From NCBI GenBank assembly GCA_025917655.1, contig CP084613.1, positions 2,048,001 through 2,112,000 of the forward strand: a stretch of 64,000 bases of DNA. Reading direction: 5' to 3'. A program made the translations under genes and the position numbers. Shown piece after piece: positions 20,338 to 31,374 of the stretch. Numbering within the stretch: position 1 is the stretch's first letter; each line of letters starts with the position of its first letter. The notes below the pieces were generated by a model. That model was not told the DNA's origin and ran no database searches. It saw only the letters and a program-made list of their open reading frames with translations. The DNA is from Chlorella sorokiniana. Taxonomy: Eukaryota > Chlorophyta > Trebouxiophyceae > Chlorellales > Chlorellaceae.

Positions 20338-22387
20338 CTACAGCCACATTAAAGGTCATGCCAGCCTGGACAGGCTTGGAGTTGCTGGCACTGAGCTGCT
20401 GGGTGCTGTCGCGCAGCTCCAGGCCAATGGCGGTGCCCACATTCTTGGTGAGGGAGCCCAACAAGGCCTCCTGTCCCTTAGCCTGCGTTCTTACAAGGGG
20501 ACCCGGGAACCTGAGGATTAATGGCATTTGTTGTCAGCCAGGCAGTCGCATGTGCGTACATGCTGGAAATTACCCAACAAGACTATGTTTAGAACACATA
20601 TGCTGGGCGTGCAAGGACACACCTTGAGCACCCCCACCACAGCCTCATACGCCGCCGACATGGGCGCCCTTCCACCAGCGCAGCAATGGCAGCAGCCTGT
20701 GCCTCAACGATTGCCGCATACTGCTCCTCTTGCTGCTTGGAGGGGTCCACGAAGTAAGTGCGCGCCACATTAGCACAGTAAGAAGCGTACCTGTTGGGCA
20801 ACGGGAGGAGGAGGCAGACGGGTTTGTTTCATGACGGGTGTTGCACCAGCTGCGAGCAGCTGTACTCTGTGACTCATCTAGAGGCTGGGTGCCTGCGGAG
20901 CAGGACCCTACGAATTCATCTTCTACACCCCATCTTCTAGCCAGCCCCCAACCCTGCAACACCTTGCCCCCAGGGAGCACACGATGACTCCGTAGTGGAT
21001 GTGTGTGTCCTTGGAGATGGAAGCCAGACGCAGGTCGTACTCCCCCAGACTGCACCAGCGGCGGATAGGCTATATCCACCAGGTCGGCCTGTGTATGGGG
21101 GGGACAGGCAAGGGGTCACTGCCGGCCCCGGGGGGGTCAGGGCCCTCGGGAAGGAGGGGGACGGTGTGGGAGAAGGGGCCAGCGGTGGAATAAACAATGC
21201 ATCAAATGGGGCAAGGGCCTGCCATGAAGAAACAAACCAAATGCTGAAGGGTAGCTTGCAGCGTTGTACCTTGAGCTTGATGTCCATTTTAGAAGGCTCG
21301 CTGATCACCTCCTCAATGCGGTCCGCCAGCTTGCTGTGCCGCACCTTTTCTCCTCATCGATAATGCCTGCAAGCAAATCAGCCGGTGTTGCAAGGCTGTT
21401 TGTATTTGTAATGCTCTGATATACAATGCTCGTGCAGCATTGTATGACCAGGGCAGCAGCTTTGCAACAGCAACTTCAAATGGGGCAGGTGGTTATAGCA
21501 GACAAGGCACTCTCACCCTCCAGCTGCGGCACAGTGAATTTCTGCAGTGCATTGCTCGCCAAGTAGGCTGCCTTGCGCACATTCTTCTGCTCTTCACTGT
21601 CCTTAGGGGCCAAAAGGGCAGCCAAGTCCGCAGCCATGTCTGTGGTAGCCAGGCCCGACCCCACCAACGCAGCCAGCCAGGCTTCAGGCACCGCGCCCTG
21701 TGGCTTTTCCTGCAGCTCAACAAACAGGGAATGTGATGCGCCAGGCTTCCCACCTTTGGTGAAAGTTGTACTACCCAAAAGCGTCGATCAGCGCACCTTT
21801 GGAAGCATGCCCACAACAGGGTTATCTGTTGCGCATTTGATGGCTGCCAGCAACGATTCAATCTGCACAGCGCCATCCTCCTTCTTGGGCTTTGGGTGCA
21901 GGCGCAATGCAACACCAGCAGCTGTGCATGCATCTGACAGCTGAGCCAGAATGTCGGTCTTCTTGGGACCTGCCAGTGCATGTAACTCCGACTTGGTGAA
22001 AACAAAGACGGTCTCTGCACCGGGGAACACCGACGAGCATAATGAGACCAAGCGGGGCCGATTGTCAGGGACTGAAGGCTCGGCCACAGGTGGGTCCATA
22101 GCCACCCTACTGTACCTGTGAACTCGTAGCCCAGAAGCCATAGATGAAGGCTGGCAGACTTCGTATAGGTGATCGCCTCCGTCACGGACCCCACAGCCAC
22201 AGCCAGAGCAGTGGCATCGGACCACAAGACGCCATCCTGCGATTTCCCGAAACAAACTCATCTTGCAACGGACGTTCAATGCATAAAAGCTCAAACTCCC
22301 TGCTGATCAGAAGACATTGCTCACCCTCCACCCGTCGTAGAGGGCCTTGAGGCGCTTTTCAAATCTGTTTGAATCGATAGACACCAT
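20338..22387 (-). pseudogene. SPT16: FACT complex subunit SPT16, 5' part only
   Basis: SPT16 with SSRP1/POB3 forms the FACT histone chaperone, which moves H2A-H2B in the nucleus. Eight exons are recognisable: 22,325-22,387 (MVSIDSNRFEKRLKALY), 22,116-22,236 (YTKSASLHLWLLGYEF), 21,797-22,014, 21,517-21,745, 21,270-21,366 (IIDEE...HSKLADRIEE), 20,963-21,088 (AYPPLVQSGG), 20,623-20,790 (SYCANVARTYFVDPSK) and 20,338-20,482 (AGMTFNVAVG). Together they encode about 389 residues, the N-terminal M24-peptidase-like domain. The family is about 1,050 residues, so the dimerisation, middle and acidic domains are missing; LINE-A starts right after the last exon. Exon 5 is one base short in an A run. Exon 6 has a one-base gain or two-base loss in a G run. 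Exon 7 is one base short in a G run. A different exon-5 acceptor (at 21,352) could restore that one. The start at 22,387 fits the family; an upstream in-frame Met at 22,528 is possible. Confidence 0.85.
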
Positions 22388-23268
22388 ATCAACTGGGTCC
22401 CGCCACCCACCGCTTGCGCCTTTTGAAACGGTGGGGCGGTGCAGGGAGGTCGCGAAAGAACGGGCTGTCACGCCAGCCTGGCTTGCTCGCGGGCCAGCAA
22501 GGCGGCGTTGTGCTTTCTGCCGGAACAACAGCTAGCTTCTCGCGCCTGGTCCACCAAGAAAGGCTTGGCGGCAAGGTCTCCAAGGCTGGCGGCGTACTTG
22601 CAGTATATGAGGCAAACTGCATTCAGTATATGAGACTAGACTGCACTGTTCAAAGTTTGGGACGTGTGCTGCCAAGCGCACAGTGAGCTGCTTGCTTCGC
22701 ATGCATGCACGACTGTGCTGAATGCAACCTGACCAGCCGCCTGTGAATGTTTGCAGCGCCACAATCGCTCTTCTCCTGCTGCAGCAGTTAACAGTATCTC
22801 ATGCATTGCCTGCCATGCTGTCAGCATCTCTGAACCACTGACACAGCTGATAGGCACAAGGCACGTGCCTACACGCTGTTGCCAGGGCCTGCATGGCATT
22901 GCAGGCAAAATCCTCTGCGTACTGTGATAACATCATTGTGTGCAAAGCAAAGTGAAAAGCACATCGTTCATGATAAAACGATGCCTTATTGGTTGCCTGC
23001 TACAAGAACTTTCATTCTGTGAGGGTGATCACTTCAAGAATTTTCCTGGAATTTTACTGGATGCCAGGAGCTGCGGTTGAATATGAGAGCCGTTTACGGT
23101 GCTGTGCTGCAGTCCACGCCCTCAGTCCAGACGACAGTGCAGTGCGTCAACAGCAGCATGATGTAGTAAGGCTTTGCATCGCTTCAAAGGTGGATCGCTG
23201 TACAGATGACAAGCTGCTGATACACGAGATCTTGCACATGGTCCCGGCAGGCAGTTGATGGTTGCCAC
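22388..23268. other. Intergenic region between AP1M1 and SPT16
   Basis: The 881 bp between the AP1M1 stop and the SPT16 start hold the AP1M1 3' UTR and the presumed SPT16 promoter. The minus strand has two CTCATATACTG motifs about 20 bp apart near 22,600-22,635 that could serve as TATA-like elements. I saw no transposon and no coding sequence. Confidence 0.5.
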
Positions 23269-25544
23269 TCAGTTGCCACCCATGCGAATCTCATACGAGC
23301 CTGCCTGCGTCAAGTACCTCACCCTGCAAAAGCAACAGCAAACAAACAGCGCTGACTCACGAAAGTGGGATGCTGGATCAGCTGCCCAGAATTCTGCCAC
23401 ATTAAAGCCAGGCTACTTACCACGGCAAGGCCTGATAACCACTGCGCTCAATAACCTTCAAGTACCGAATTTGAATGCCGCTGCAGTCAGATGAGCCAGG
23501 CAGATGGGCATGAGATGCTCGAATAGATTAATCTGTCAGAATGCAAGCGCAGACACTGCCAGACGCAGGAAGAAGTACAGCTTTCAACACTGGACAAGCG
23601 GGACATAGCATGAGCATATGTGAGAGCACATAATTACACTGCTGCAAAAGCGCACCTGACACTGTAGTAAGGAATCTCAAACTTAACCTTGATGGGCGGC
23701 AAGCGACCCTGGTGCTCCTCCTCAGCTGCCACAGATGGCAGCCCAAACTTGCACCGCAGCAGGAACTCGCGGCCGCCAGGGAAGTTCTTTATTTTCCACA
23801 CCAACGCATCCTTCTCCGGAGCATAGACTGCCGTGCCCTGCACCTAGGCAAACACACATTGTTATGTTGTTGTTGCAATGATGCACGGCAATCGCATTTG
23901 AAGCTGAAATCATTGGTTTGGCGAGGCCTTCAACGGCAGCTTCGGCTTGCCTGCGATGTGCGCACGGTGGGAGAGATTGCATCGGGCGGAAGCGGCAGCA
24001 AGATCTCTACCGATGTTGCAGTACTGCGTTCCTTAAATTGTGACCGAGCCTTCACGAGGTATTCCGTGCGACTGCGGCTGTGCTTGTCCACATGACACTC
24101 CACCCAAATCAACGGCTTGATGTTCTGGCTTAAACGGTAAGTCCTGAACAGGAGTGCAATGTTGACGAAACATGAGAGATAAACCTGACATAGGAGCAAC
24201 CTGAGAACAAGTGCTTTCTCACATGAGATCAAACGCCCCATCGGGCGGGATGAACGATATTGTCCTGTCTCGCTCAAAAGATGCCAGGCGCACGCACTGG
24301 TGGAACTTGATGTCCTCCAAGTCCACTGCCTTCTGTCGCCCGCTCCGCCCTTGCGATTCAAACAGAACCTTGTCATTTACGCCGCACTTGCACTCGGGCT
24401 GCAAGGTAGGTGAGGCAAGGGAAATGGAAATGCAATTTTGGTTGTCTTGACACTGCAACGATCCCTTCCTGCCTTTGGCAATACTGACTGTTGTTGGACG
24501 ACTGCTTGCTTAACAACTGCAGCGCTTCCGGGGCTCACCATGCCGCTGAGATAGGCACGCATTTTGAGAGCACCCACCACCTCACTTCGCACCACAGTTC
24601 CATTGCTGTTGACGAGCAGGTTAACGCTCTCAACAACATCAAGGAAAACCTGCAGACGGGCAGCAGGATAGAGGCCACAATAGTAATATGGGCTGCCTGA
24701 TGCGCAGCCGCATATCCACTTTGCTGCATGGAGCTGGTGCCTGGCGCTTGCACGATGTGCTGCGCCACTGTTGCACATAGCACAAACCTCATTTTTTTTG
24801 TAGAACAGCCCCTCCTGGCGCCATGAGACCGCATTGGTGACTGCCATGGGCGGTCGCGCCTGCACTGCCATGCGATGAGCATCCGTCTTGATAAACTCAG
24901 ATAGAATTTTGGCTTCCGTGAACTGTGGGTAGCCGAAGTCCATTATCTCATCCAGCAGCTCATACGCAATGACAAAGTTGTCGCGTAGGGACTCTTCTTC
25001 CAACTGTTCAGGTTGAGATGTGGAAAGGGGGATCATGTGGGTCAGCACTGTACGCGCCAGCTTGAAAACATGCACTCGTCTTGGTGCAAACACACATGCT
25101 ACCTTCAGCAAGCAAGCTCACCTCATGGAAATAGTGCTTGAAGATTTCCACAAGTTTGTGAAGAAAGACAAGCGCAGCGGCTGCATTAACGTTGCCCTTT
25201 GTCACGGCCAAGATGTAAAGGTTAGAGTACTGGACATACAGATAGCTGAGTGACCCATCCTGCAGGACAGGTGCTGCGCCGCCCCCTTCGTCAAGCTCAT
25301 TCTGCTTGGCAGTGAACCGGTCAGCCACTTTTGCCAGCGGCACATCGCCCCTGCAGCAGGTGGGGGTTGTAGCAAGGCTGGGCAGTGGTGGAAGCGTGGC
25401 TGCTCGGGAGGTTCATACAGCCTGCAGCGTGCGAGCCCAGTTCTCCTGAACATAAGACGTGATCCGCTTTTGACCGCGCCTGTAGTCTCGCTGCAGAACG
25501 GGCTTTCCGCGCTGATCAAGAAATAACACTGCCGATATTGACAT
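23269..25544 (-). CDS. AP1M1: AP-1 clathrin adaptor complex, mu subunit
   Basis: This is the medium chain of AP-1, which selects YxxPhi cargo for clathrin vesicles at the trans-Golgi network and endosomes. Nine exons on the minus strand: 25,480-25,544, 25,122-25,350, 24,788-25,003, 24,539-24,649, 24,223-24,398, 23,951-24,143, 23,656-23,837, 23,421-23,480 and 23,269-23,323. They sum to 1,287 nt, or 428 residues, the usual length of plant AP1M. The start [17 protein letters not shown] is the family N-terminus. A longin domain (about residues 1-140) is followed by the mu homology domain ([47 protein letters not shown]). The end [15 protein letters not shown] is also typical. All exon phases agree and no frame break was seen. 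Introns 1 and 6 need GC donors. A mu-4 or mu-2 identity is unlikely from these motifs. Confidence 0.95.
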
Positions 25545-26159
25545 CCTGACTGGGCAGGCCGAGTGGCCCTTGGGCGGTGCAACTGCCCCGTGCAGGCGAG
25601 CAGTATCACCGCGAGTTGTTGAAAGACGAAATGGAGACTATCACGCAGTTGCTGCGACAACGGGCACTTGAAAAAGAGTGAGCTCTGCCACTGCACAAAG
25701 AAGATGGTGTCCTATTAACAGCAGAGCAACCGATTCTTATTATAAGCCTTTTACGATGTCCTATTCATGTGTAAAAAAACAATTCGCATGCCCCGGTATG
25801 GGTTTCTGCAGTACGTTGACTGTACTGCCATGTTTGTTCGATCTAGCCGCCGAAACCGGCTGAATCGACGCCCAGGGGAATAACGGGGGCTCAGGTGCAC
25901 AGCACGGCACGGCACAGGTGTCAATCATAAAGAGAGGCAAATTTCGGGGTATTGGGGCCCTGCTGCGGGGGCGGCGGGTCTAGCGGCCTGCGCCCTAACT
26001 GAGCCTCGCGCAGCGCAGCCGCTGGCCCAGCTGCTTGGCCGACATGGACCAGGGCGCATAGCGCTGCCGCCGCTTTTCCATGCTGTGCACGGCGAGGGGA
26101 GCGGAAGGTTGCGCGGTCCAGTTCTGACGGGCGCCAAATTTTCACATGGGGGCATACAG
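25545..26159. other. AP1M1 upstream region with a copia LTR relic
   Basis: This region holds the 5' flank of AP1M1. At about 25,866-25,945 a stretch (ggggaataacgggggctcagg and following) resembles the Cop-1 LTR with many differences, so it is an old LTR relic. I saw no convincing gene in the remainder. Confidence 0.5.
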
Positions 26160-26830
26160 GGCCGGGTGCGTTTCCATTCACAGCGGCAGAATACAGCTGG
26201 CGGTGGCTGCCAGCTGTCAGCTGGGGAGTGGTGGGGGACGTTGGGGAGGGCATTGTTACAGCACAAGGACGCGGACCAGTGCTGTTTGCTGGCAACGTTA
26301 ACGCCACACCCAGACGCCCTGATTGGGTGGCTTGTGACTTTGATGAATCATCAGAGTCCCAGAGATCATCATCTAATGTGGCTCATGAGCATAACGTCAC
26401 CCTCCAGGACGCGTTCACTGTGGGCAAGGAAGGGGCCTCCCCACAAGCGTGCCGTGGCAGTCGCAAGATCGTGGCACAAACATTGGTTATGCCAATTAGT
26501 TGCTTACATTTGTGTCAGTCGACGGGCATGCGCATTGCCAATGGCAGAGTAGCGGGCAATTAGACAGGCGCTTGCACTTGCTACCTTGTGCGAGGGGGCA
26601 GCAGCCAGGTTGACTTCTTCCTGGGATGCCCCCGTGTGTTCCCCCTCCTCTCACGCCTTGTTGTGCGGGAAATTGACGCCCATTCCGATCACTGCCGAGT
26701 CAGCCTGCGGGTGTCGCTCCCTGCGGGGGTGCTGGGTGCACACCCCAGGGCCGCAGAGGCTGAGCATGGGGACACGTTCGTTTATACCTTGCCTGATCCT
26801 GTGGCACCCACCTGGGACCCTGCCTGCGGG
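26160..26830 (+). mobile_element. LINE-B endonuclease (APE) fragment
   Basis: Two stretches resemble an AP-endonuclease-like domain: VLFAGNVNATP near 26,275-26,310 (the GDxN site) and QVDFFLG...HSDHCRVSL near 26,605-26,715 (the SDH site). An in-frame TAG near 26,562 and frame changes show decay. It ends at 26,830, where the 3' part of LINE-B is joined out of order. Confidence 0.7.
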
Positions 26831-27428
26831 CTGACTACAGTGAGTCCCTTTTGGGGGTCGGTCAGGGTCCGCCCAACGGGCCGTTGGCGGGGCAGGGAAC
26901 CTTGGCGCAGTTCCTTGAGCTGGATCCGGTGGCAGTGGCCAGCTTTGTGCACGATTGCTACCGTCTGTCGTCGGCTGGAGACGACACCCGCAGCAACGAG
27001 TCTGAGCCCCAGCACCAACGCCAGGCGACCCCGGCTTGAGTGGGCCTACGTCGCCGTTCTCGCGGCCCCTGCCAGCCCGTGCCCGGCTTGCGTTGGATTC
27101 TTCCTTGCCTTTTCTGACTCTGTCACATTTTGCCTTGCGTTGCATCCTTGTCATCGTGCTTGCGTGCATGTTTGCTTGCCATCCTGTTTGCTTGTTGCAT
27201 CTTGCATCTTCACCTCGGCGCGATGGGGGTGCGCGGGCCCGGGCTTTGACTCCCGTGTGCGACTGGCCTGATGAGTTCCAATTTTCGAGGGCCAGCCCGT
27301 TCCCGTCTGTTGGCATATGCCGCAGCGGGGATGGGCCCGTTTGCGTCTGAGCTGCATGGGCCCTATGGCCCGTCCGCGAGGGACAGTGATTGTCCAAAAG
27401 GCAGACGTTAAACACGTGTAACATAACA
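26831..27428 (+). mobile_element. LINE-B 3'-end copy
   Basis: This copy holds the last ~70 codons of LINE-B (stop at 27,039), its 3' UTR with the GGGACA-GTGAT-TGTCC hairpin near 27,378-27,395, and a short ataaca tail. It is more diverged from the other copies than they are from each other, so it is probably an older insertion. Confidence 0.8.
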
Positions 27429-27733
27429 TCCACACCTTTGCAGAGGAACACCCCGTGCAGCCTGGCGCCAGCCGCGCTTTTGGGTTGCACTCAAGGCCCA
27501 CCTCTCCAGCCACGTTGTGGCATTCCCTGCAGCCCGGCGGCGGCAAGTGGATGCCGCGAGGCGCACGTGGACGTCCTTTGGCATTGCTTCGGCGAGTGCC
27601 CCACACGCTGGTTCCACATGTTGGACCGCAACGCCTTACCAAACCAGCCCTTGGCAGAGCTCTTGCACCCATCTGACCCAGCGGCCCCAGCCGCAGATCT
27701 CAGCACGCCCGCGGGCCGCGAGCTTGCCTCAAC
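27429..27733 (+). mobile_element. LINE-A ORF2 fragment (plus strand)
   Basis: This is coding similarity to the LINE-A segment between the endonuclease and RT. HTFAEEHPVQPGA is followed by LWHCFGE.PTRWFHMLDRN, as on the minus strand at 55,600-56,110. Part of the segment is missing compared with that copy. The Cop-3 LTR starts at its right edge. Confidence 0.75.
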
Positions 27734-27901
27734 TGTTGAAAGTGGTTCCTGCGAACCCTCTGTTCAGCCTGCCGACTTGCATGTGCCCTTGTGTGTCATC
27801 GTCTGTCATCATCTGTCCTTGCTTGTCCGCGTCTGTCCTTATTTGTCTCGGTCTTTCTCTAGACCCTTCTAGAAGCTTCTCGACCCGACTTCTTCGGGAC
27901 A

Positions 27902-27924
27902 TTCCAGAACATTCCAGAAGCTTC
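27902..27924 (+). promoter_or_regulatory. Perfect five-box heat-shock element in Cop-3 LTR
   Basis: Five alternating boxes are in perfect 5-bp phase: TTC 27,902, GAA 27,907, TTC 27,912, GAA 27,917 and TTC 27,922. This is the canonical heat-shock-factor trimer site. More GAAnnTTC pairs lie nearby between 27,861 and 28,025. A TATA box follows about 165 bp downstream. Confidence 0.7.
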
Positions 27925-28087
27925 CTCGCGCATTCTGCTGCATGCTTCCAGAAACTTCCAGAGACTTCTACACACTTCCGTGCATCCGTTTCCAGATGCT
28001 TCTCGATCCTTCTGGAACCTTCTACAGCCTTCCGTCAAGGAGCTTCCAAATCATGCTGTGCATGCTGTGACTTTCCAGCCGGTGGCC

Positions 28088-28094
28088 TATATAA
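28088..28094 (+). promoter_or_regulatory. TATA box of Cop-3 LTR
   Basis: TATATAA lies in a GC-rich setting downstream of the heat-shock-element array and about 90 bp before the LTR end. This is the position expected for the U3 promoter of an LTR. Confidence 0.6.
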
Positions 28095-29264
28095 GAGGCC
28101 TGTCGCCCTCGATGGCAACCTTTCCATCCTTTTATTTTCGGCTATCTTGCCCAACGGGCTGTTGCTTGTCGTGTAATTTCAACAGGTTACGGGCCCCAAC
28201 TCTACCCACGCGCCACGCCACCGTCGTTGAGACTCTGCTGAGCCTACACAGTCCGGAGGCTTCTGGAAGCACTCCTGCTGAGTGAGTGAGGCTCACCATG
28301 TCGGTTGAGGACAAGCCCGTGGTTGAGCGGCTGGACGTGGATAACTATGCCACGTGGAGCATCCGCATGCGTGCGCTGCTCATCTCCAAGGGACTATGGA
28401 CAGCTGTCACCGAGGACAGCGGCGCAGCGACAGGGATCAGAAGGCGCTCGCACAGATCATCCTTCACGGGCAGGACCACCATCTCATGACGGTGGGCATG
28501 TGTGAGACAGCTAAGCCTGGGACACCCTAAAAGGCGCCTATCAGGCAAAGACCACCGCCCGCAAGCTGCTGCTGCGGTGGGAGCTTACACAGCTCAAGAT
28601 GAGCGCCACTGAACCGCTCACTGTGTATGCAGCGCGCACCAAGGACACTAAGACACAGCTGCGCGCTGCCGGCGAGGATGTGAAGGACCAAGAAGGAGCC
28701 ATCCAGTTCCTGGCTGGACTGCCACCGGCCTACTACATGATCAGCGCCGTGCTCATCAGTGGAGACAAGGAGCTGACCATCGATGAGATGCTGCCCAAGT
28801 TACTTCAGGTTGAGCAAATGGCACAGCCTGAGCGGTCCAGCGAGGCAGCACTGGCAGCCAAGCCCACCGGGGGCTTTGGCAGGGGTCGTTGCAACGGCAG
28901 CGGCAGCAAGCCTCAGCGTAGGGAGAATCGCACGTGTTTCTACTGTGGCCAGCAGGGCCACATCAAGGCTGGCTGCCCGCAGCTCAAGCGGTACCAGCTC
29001 CGCTCAAGCAGCAATGGCCAGCAGTACCGACGCACGGCGCCACCGCGCCAGTTCAACCAGCACGGCGCCATTGCCCTGACAGCTAACGGAGCAGTGTCAG
29101 CACCTGGCGGCTTCATGCGCTGGGTCCTGGACACCGGTCCGGTGCGTCCCTGCACATGACAAACAACAACAGCATCGTGCTCAACGCCCGCCCGCTGATT
29201 GAAGACGTCACCATCACCTTTGGCAATGGCGGCACAGGCAAGGCCACAGCCGTGAGAGAGATTG

Positions 29265-29514
29265 TTACACGTGTTTAACGTAAGCCTTCGGGACAATCAC
29301 TGTCCCTCGCGGACGGGGCATAGGGCCCCTGCAGCTCAGACGCAAACGGGCCCATCCCTGCTGCGGCCGAAGCCAGCAGATAAGAATGGGCAGGCCCTCG
29401 AAACCGGGAACTCATCAGGCCAGCAGCGCACGGGAGTCAAAGCCCGGGCCCGCGCACCCCCATCGCGCCGAGGTGAAGATGCAAGATGCAGCAAGCAAAC
29501 AAGATGGCAAGCCA
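29265..29514 (-). mobile_element. LINE-B 3'-end fragment (right duplicon)
   Basis: Counterpart of 670-920, with the tail facing left against Cop-3. Confidence 0.8.
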
Positions 29515-29569
29515 CTCCACTCCCCTTTGCGCCATGCATTACAACCTGACTTCTGTTCATCTTTACATT
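29515..29569 (+). mobile_element. LINE-A 3' UTR relic (right duplicon)
   Basis: Counterpart of 921-975. Confidence 0.55.
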
Positions 29570-30767
29570 GGCCGTTGGCCGAGGCAGGGTTTTACCCCTT
29601 GCCACTCACTGGGGCAAGTTGGTGACCCGTTTCTGGAACAGGCTGGTGGGCCTTCCAGATACGCGCGTCACCAAATGGGCACTCTTTGAGCAGTTAGACC
29701 TTTGCGGGCGCACGGTGGGGCGGGTGGGGTGGCCCGCCAGCCGTGGGGGACCCAGGTTGTAGGATACCTTCGCAGCCTGGGGTTGGGTCCCCTTGATGGT
29801 GGGGAGCCCTGCCAGGTCGATGTTGGCGAGGCGTGCAGCCTCGCTGACGAGGCCCACGTCGAGGGCGTCTGCAGGGAGCACCATCCCAGCCCAAAGTGCA
29901 GTTTTACTGCGCTAGTGTGAGGGGGCTCACGCGTGATACGTACTGCCGTCGCCCGCAATCGTACCTGACCGAGGTTGACAGCCGTGTGCGCATGGCCAGC
30001 CTTGCCAGGTTCCGCGCGGGCTGTCATTGGTTGCGGGTGGAGACTGGGCGGCGTGGGGGTTGGACAGGCCCAGCCGGATTTGCCCCCACTGCTCGTTGGG
30101 TGCTGTGGAGGACGAGCATCACATGGTGTTTGACTGCCCAAAGTATGCCCGCTTGCGAGCCGATTACAGTGAGTCCCTTTTTGGGGTCGGTCAGAGTCCG
30201 CCCGGCGGTCCGTTGGCGGGGCAGGGAACCTTGGCACAGTTCCTTGCGCAGGATCCGGTGGCGGTGGCTAGCTTTGTGCACCGCTGCTACCGTCTGTCGT
30301 TGGCTGGAGACGACACCCACAGCAGCGAGTCTGAGCCCCAGCCCCAGCGCGAGGCGACCCCGGCTTGAGTGGGCCTGCGTCGCCGTTCTCGCGGCCCCTG
30401 CCAGCCCGTGCCCGGCTTGCGTTGGATTCTTCCTTGCCTTTTCTGACTCTTTCACAGTTTGCCTTGCTTTGCATCCTTGTCATCATGCTTTGCTTGCGTG
30501 CTTGCTTGCCATCCCGTGTGCTTGCTGCATCTTGCATCTTCACCTCGTCGCGATGGGGGTGCGCGGGCCCGGGCTTTGACTCCCGTGCGCTGCTGGCCTG
30601 ATGAGTTCCCGGTTTCGAGGGCCAGCCCGTTCCTGTCTGCTGCCTCCGGCTGCAACAGGGATGGGCCCGTTTGCGTCTGAGTTGCATGGGCCCTATGCCC
30701 CGTCTGCGAGGGACAGTGATTGTCCCGAAGGCAGACGTTAAACCAGTGTAACATAACATAACATAAC
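29570..30767 (+). mobile_element. LINE-B 5'-truncated copy (right duplicon)
   Basis: Counterpart of 976-2,177, with the ORF stop at 30,368. It differs from the left copy by single-base run-length changes, such as four C's instead of five early in the fragment (left copy near 1,001). Confidence 0.85.
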
Positions 30768-31374
30768 TGGCCGATTACAGCGGGTCCCTTTTTGGGGTCG
30801 GTCAGAGTCCGCCCATCGGTCCGCTGGCGGGGCAGGGAACCTTGGCACAGTTCCTTGCGCAGGATCCGGTGGCGGTGGCTAGCTTTGTGCACCATTGCTA
30901 CCGTCTGTCGTTGGCTGGAGACGACACCCGCAGCAGCGAGTCTGAGCCCCAGCCCCAGCGCGAGGCGACCCCGGCTTGAGTGGGCCCACGTCGCCGTTCT
31001 CGCGGCCCCTGCCAGCCCGTGCCCGGCTTGCGTTGGATTCTTCCTTGCCTTTTCTGACTCTTTCACAGTTTTTCCTTGCTTTGCATCCTTGTCATCATGC
31101 TTTGCGTGCATGCTTGCTTGCCATCTTGTTTGCTTGCTGCATCTTGCATCTTCACCTCGGCGCGATGGGGGTGCGCGGGCCCGGGCTTTGACTCCCGTGC
31201 GCTGCTGGCCTGATGAGTTCCCGGTTTCGAGGGCCAGCCCGTTCCTGTCTGCTGCCTCCGGCTGCAGCAGGGATGGGCCCATTTGCGTCTGAGTTGCATG
31301 GGCCCTATGCCCCGTCTGCGAGGGACAGTGATTGTCCCAAAGGCGGACGTTAAACACGTGTAACATAACATAAC
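30768..31374 (+). mobile_element. LINE-B 5'-truncated copy (right duplicon)
   Basis: Counterpart of 2,178-2,784. It ends in the cacgtg-type tail. Confidence 0.85.

Larger units (their letters stand above)
27734..29264 (+). mobile_element. Cop-3 copia-type element, 5' part (fossil)
   Basis: The 5' LTR (27,734-28,184, 451 bp, TGTTGAAAG...TTTCAACA) is followed by a primer-binding site (GGTTACGGGCCCC). The gag starts at 28,298 (MSVEDKPVVERLDVDNY), with a CCHC knuckle and the beginning of a protease. A minus-strand LINE-B end cuts it at 29,264, and no 3' LTR was found in the window. It is an incomplete, broken copy with about one or two breaks. The gag resembles that of Cop-2. Confidence 0.85.

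Noticed and set aside
22389-22622. A separate small gene upstream of SPT16
   Set aside because: The frame has no family resemblance and lies in the promoter/5' UTR region of SPT16.
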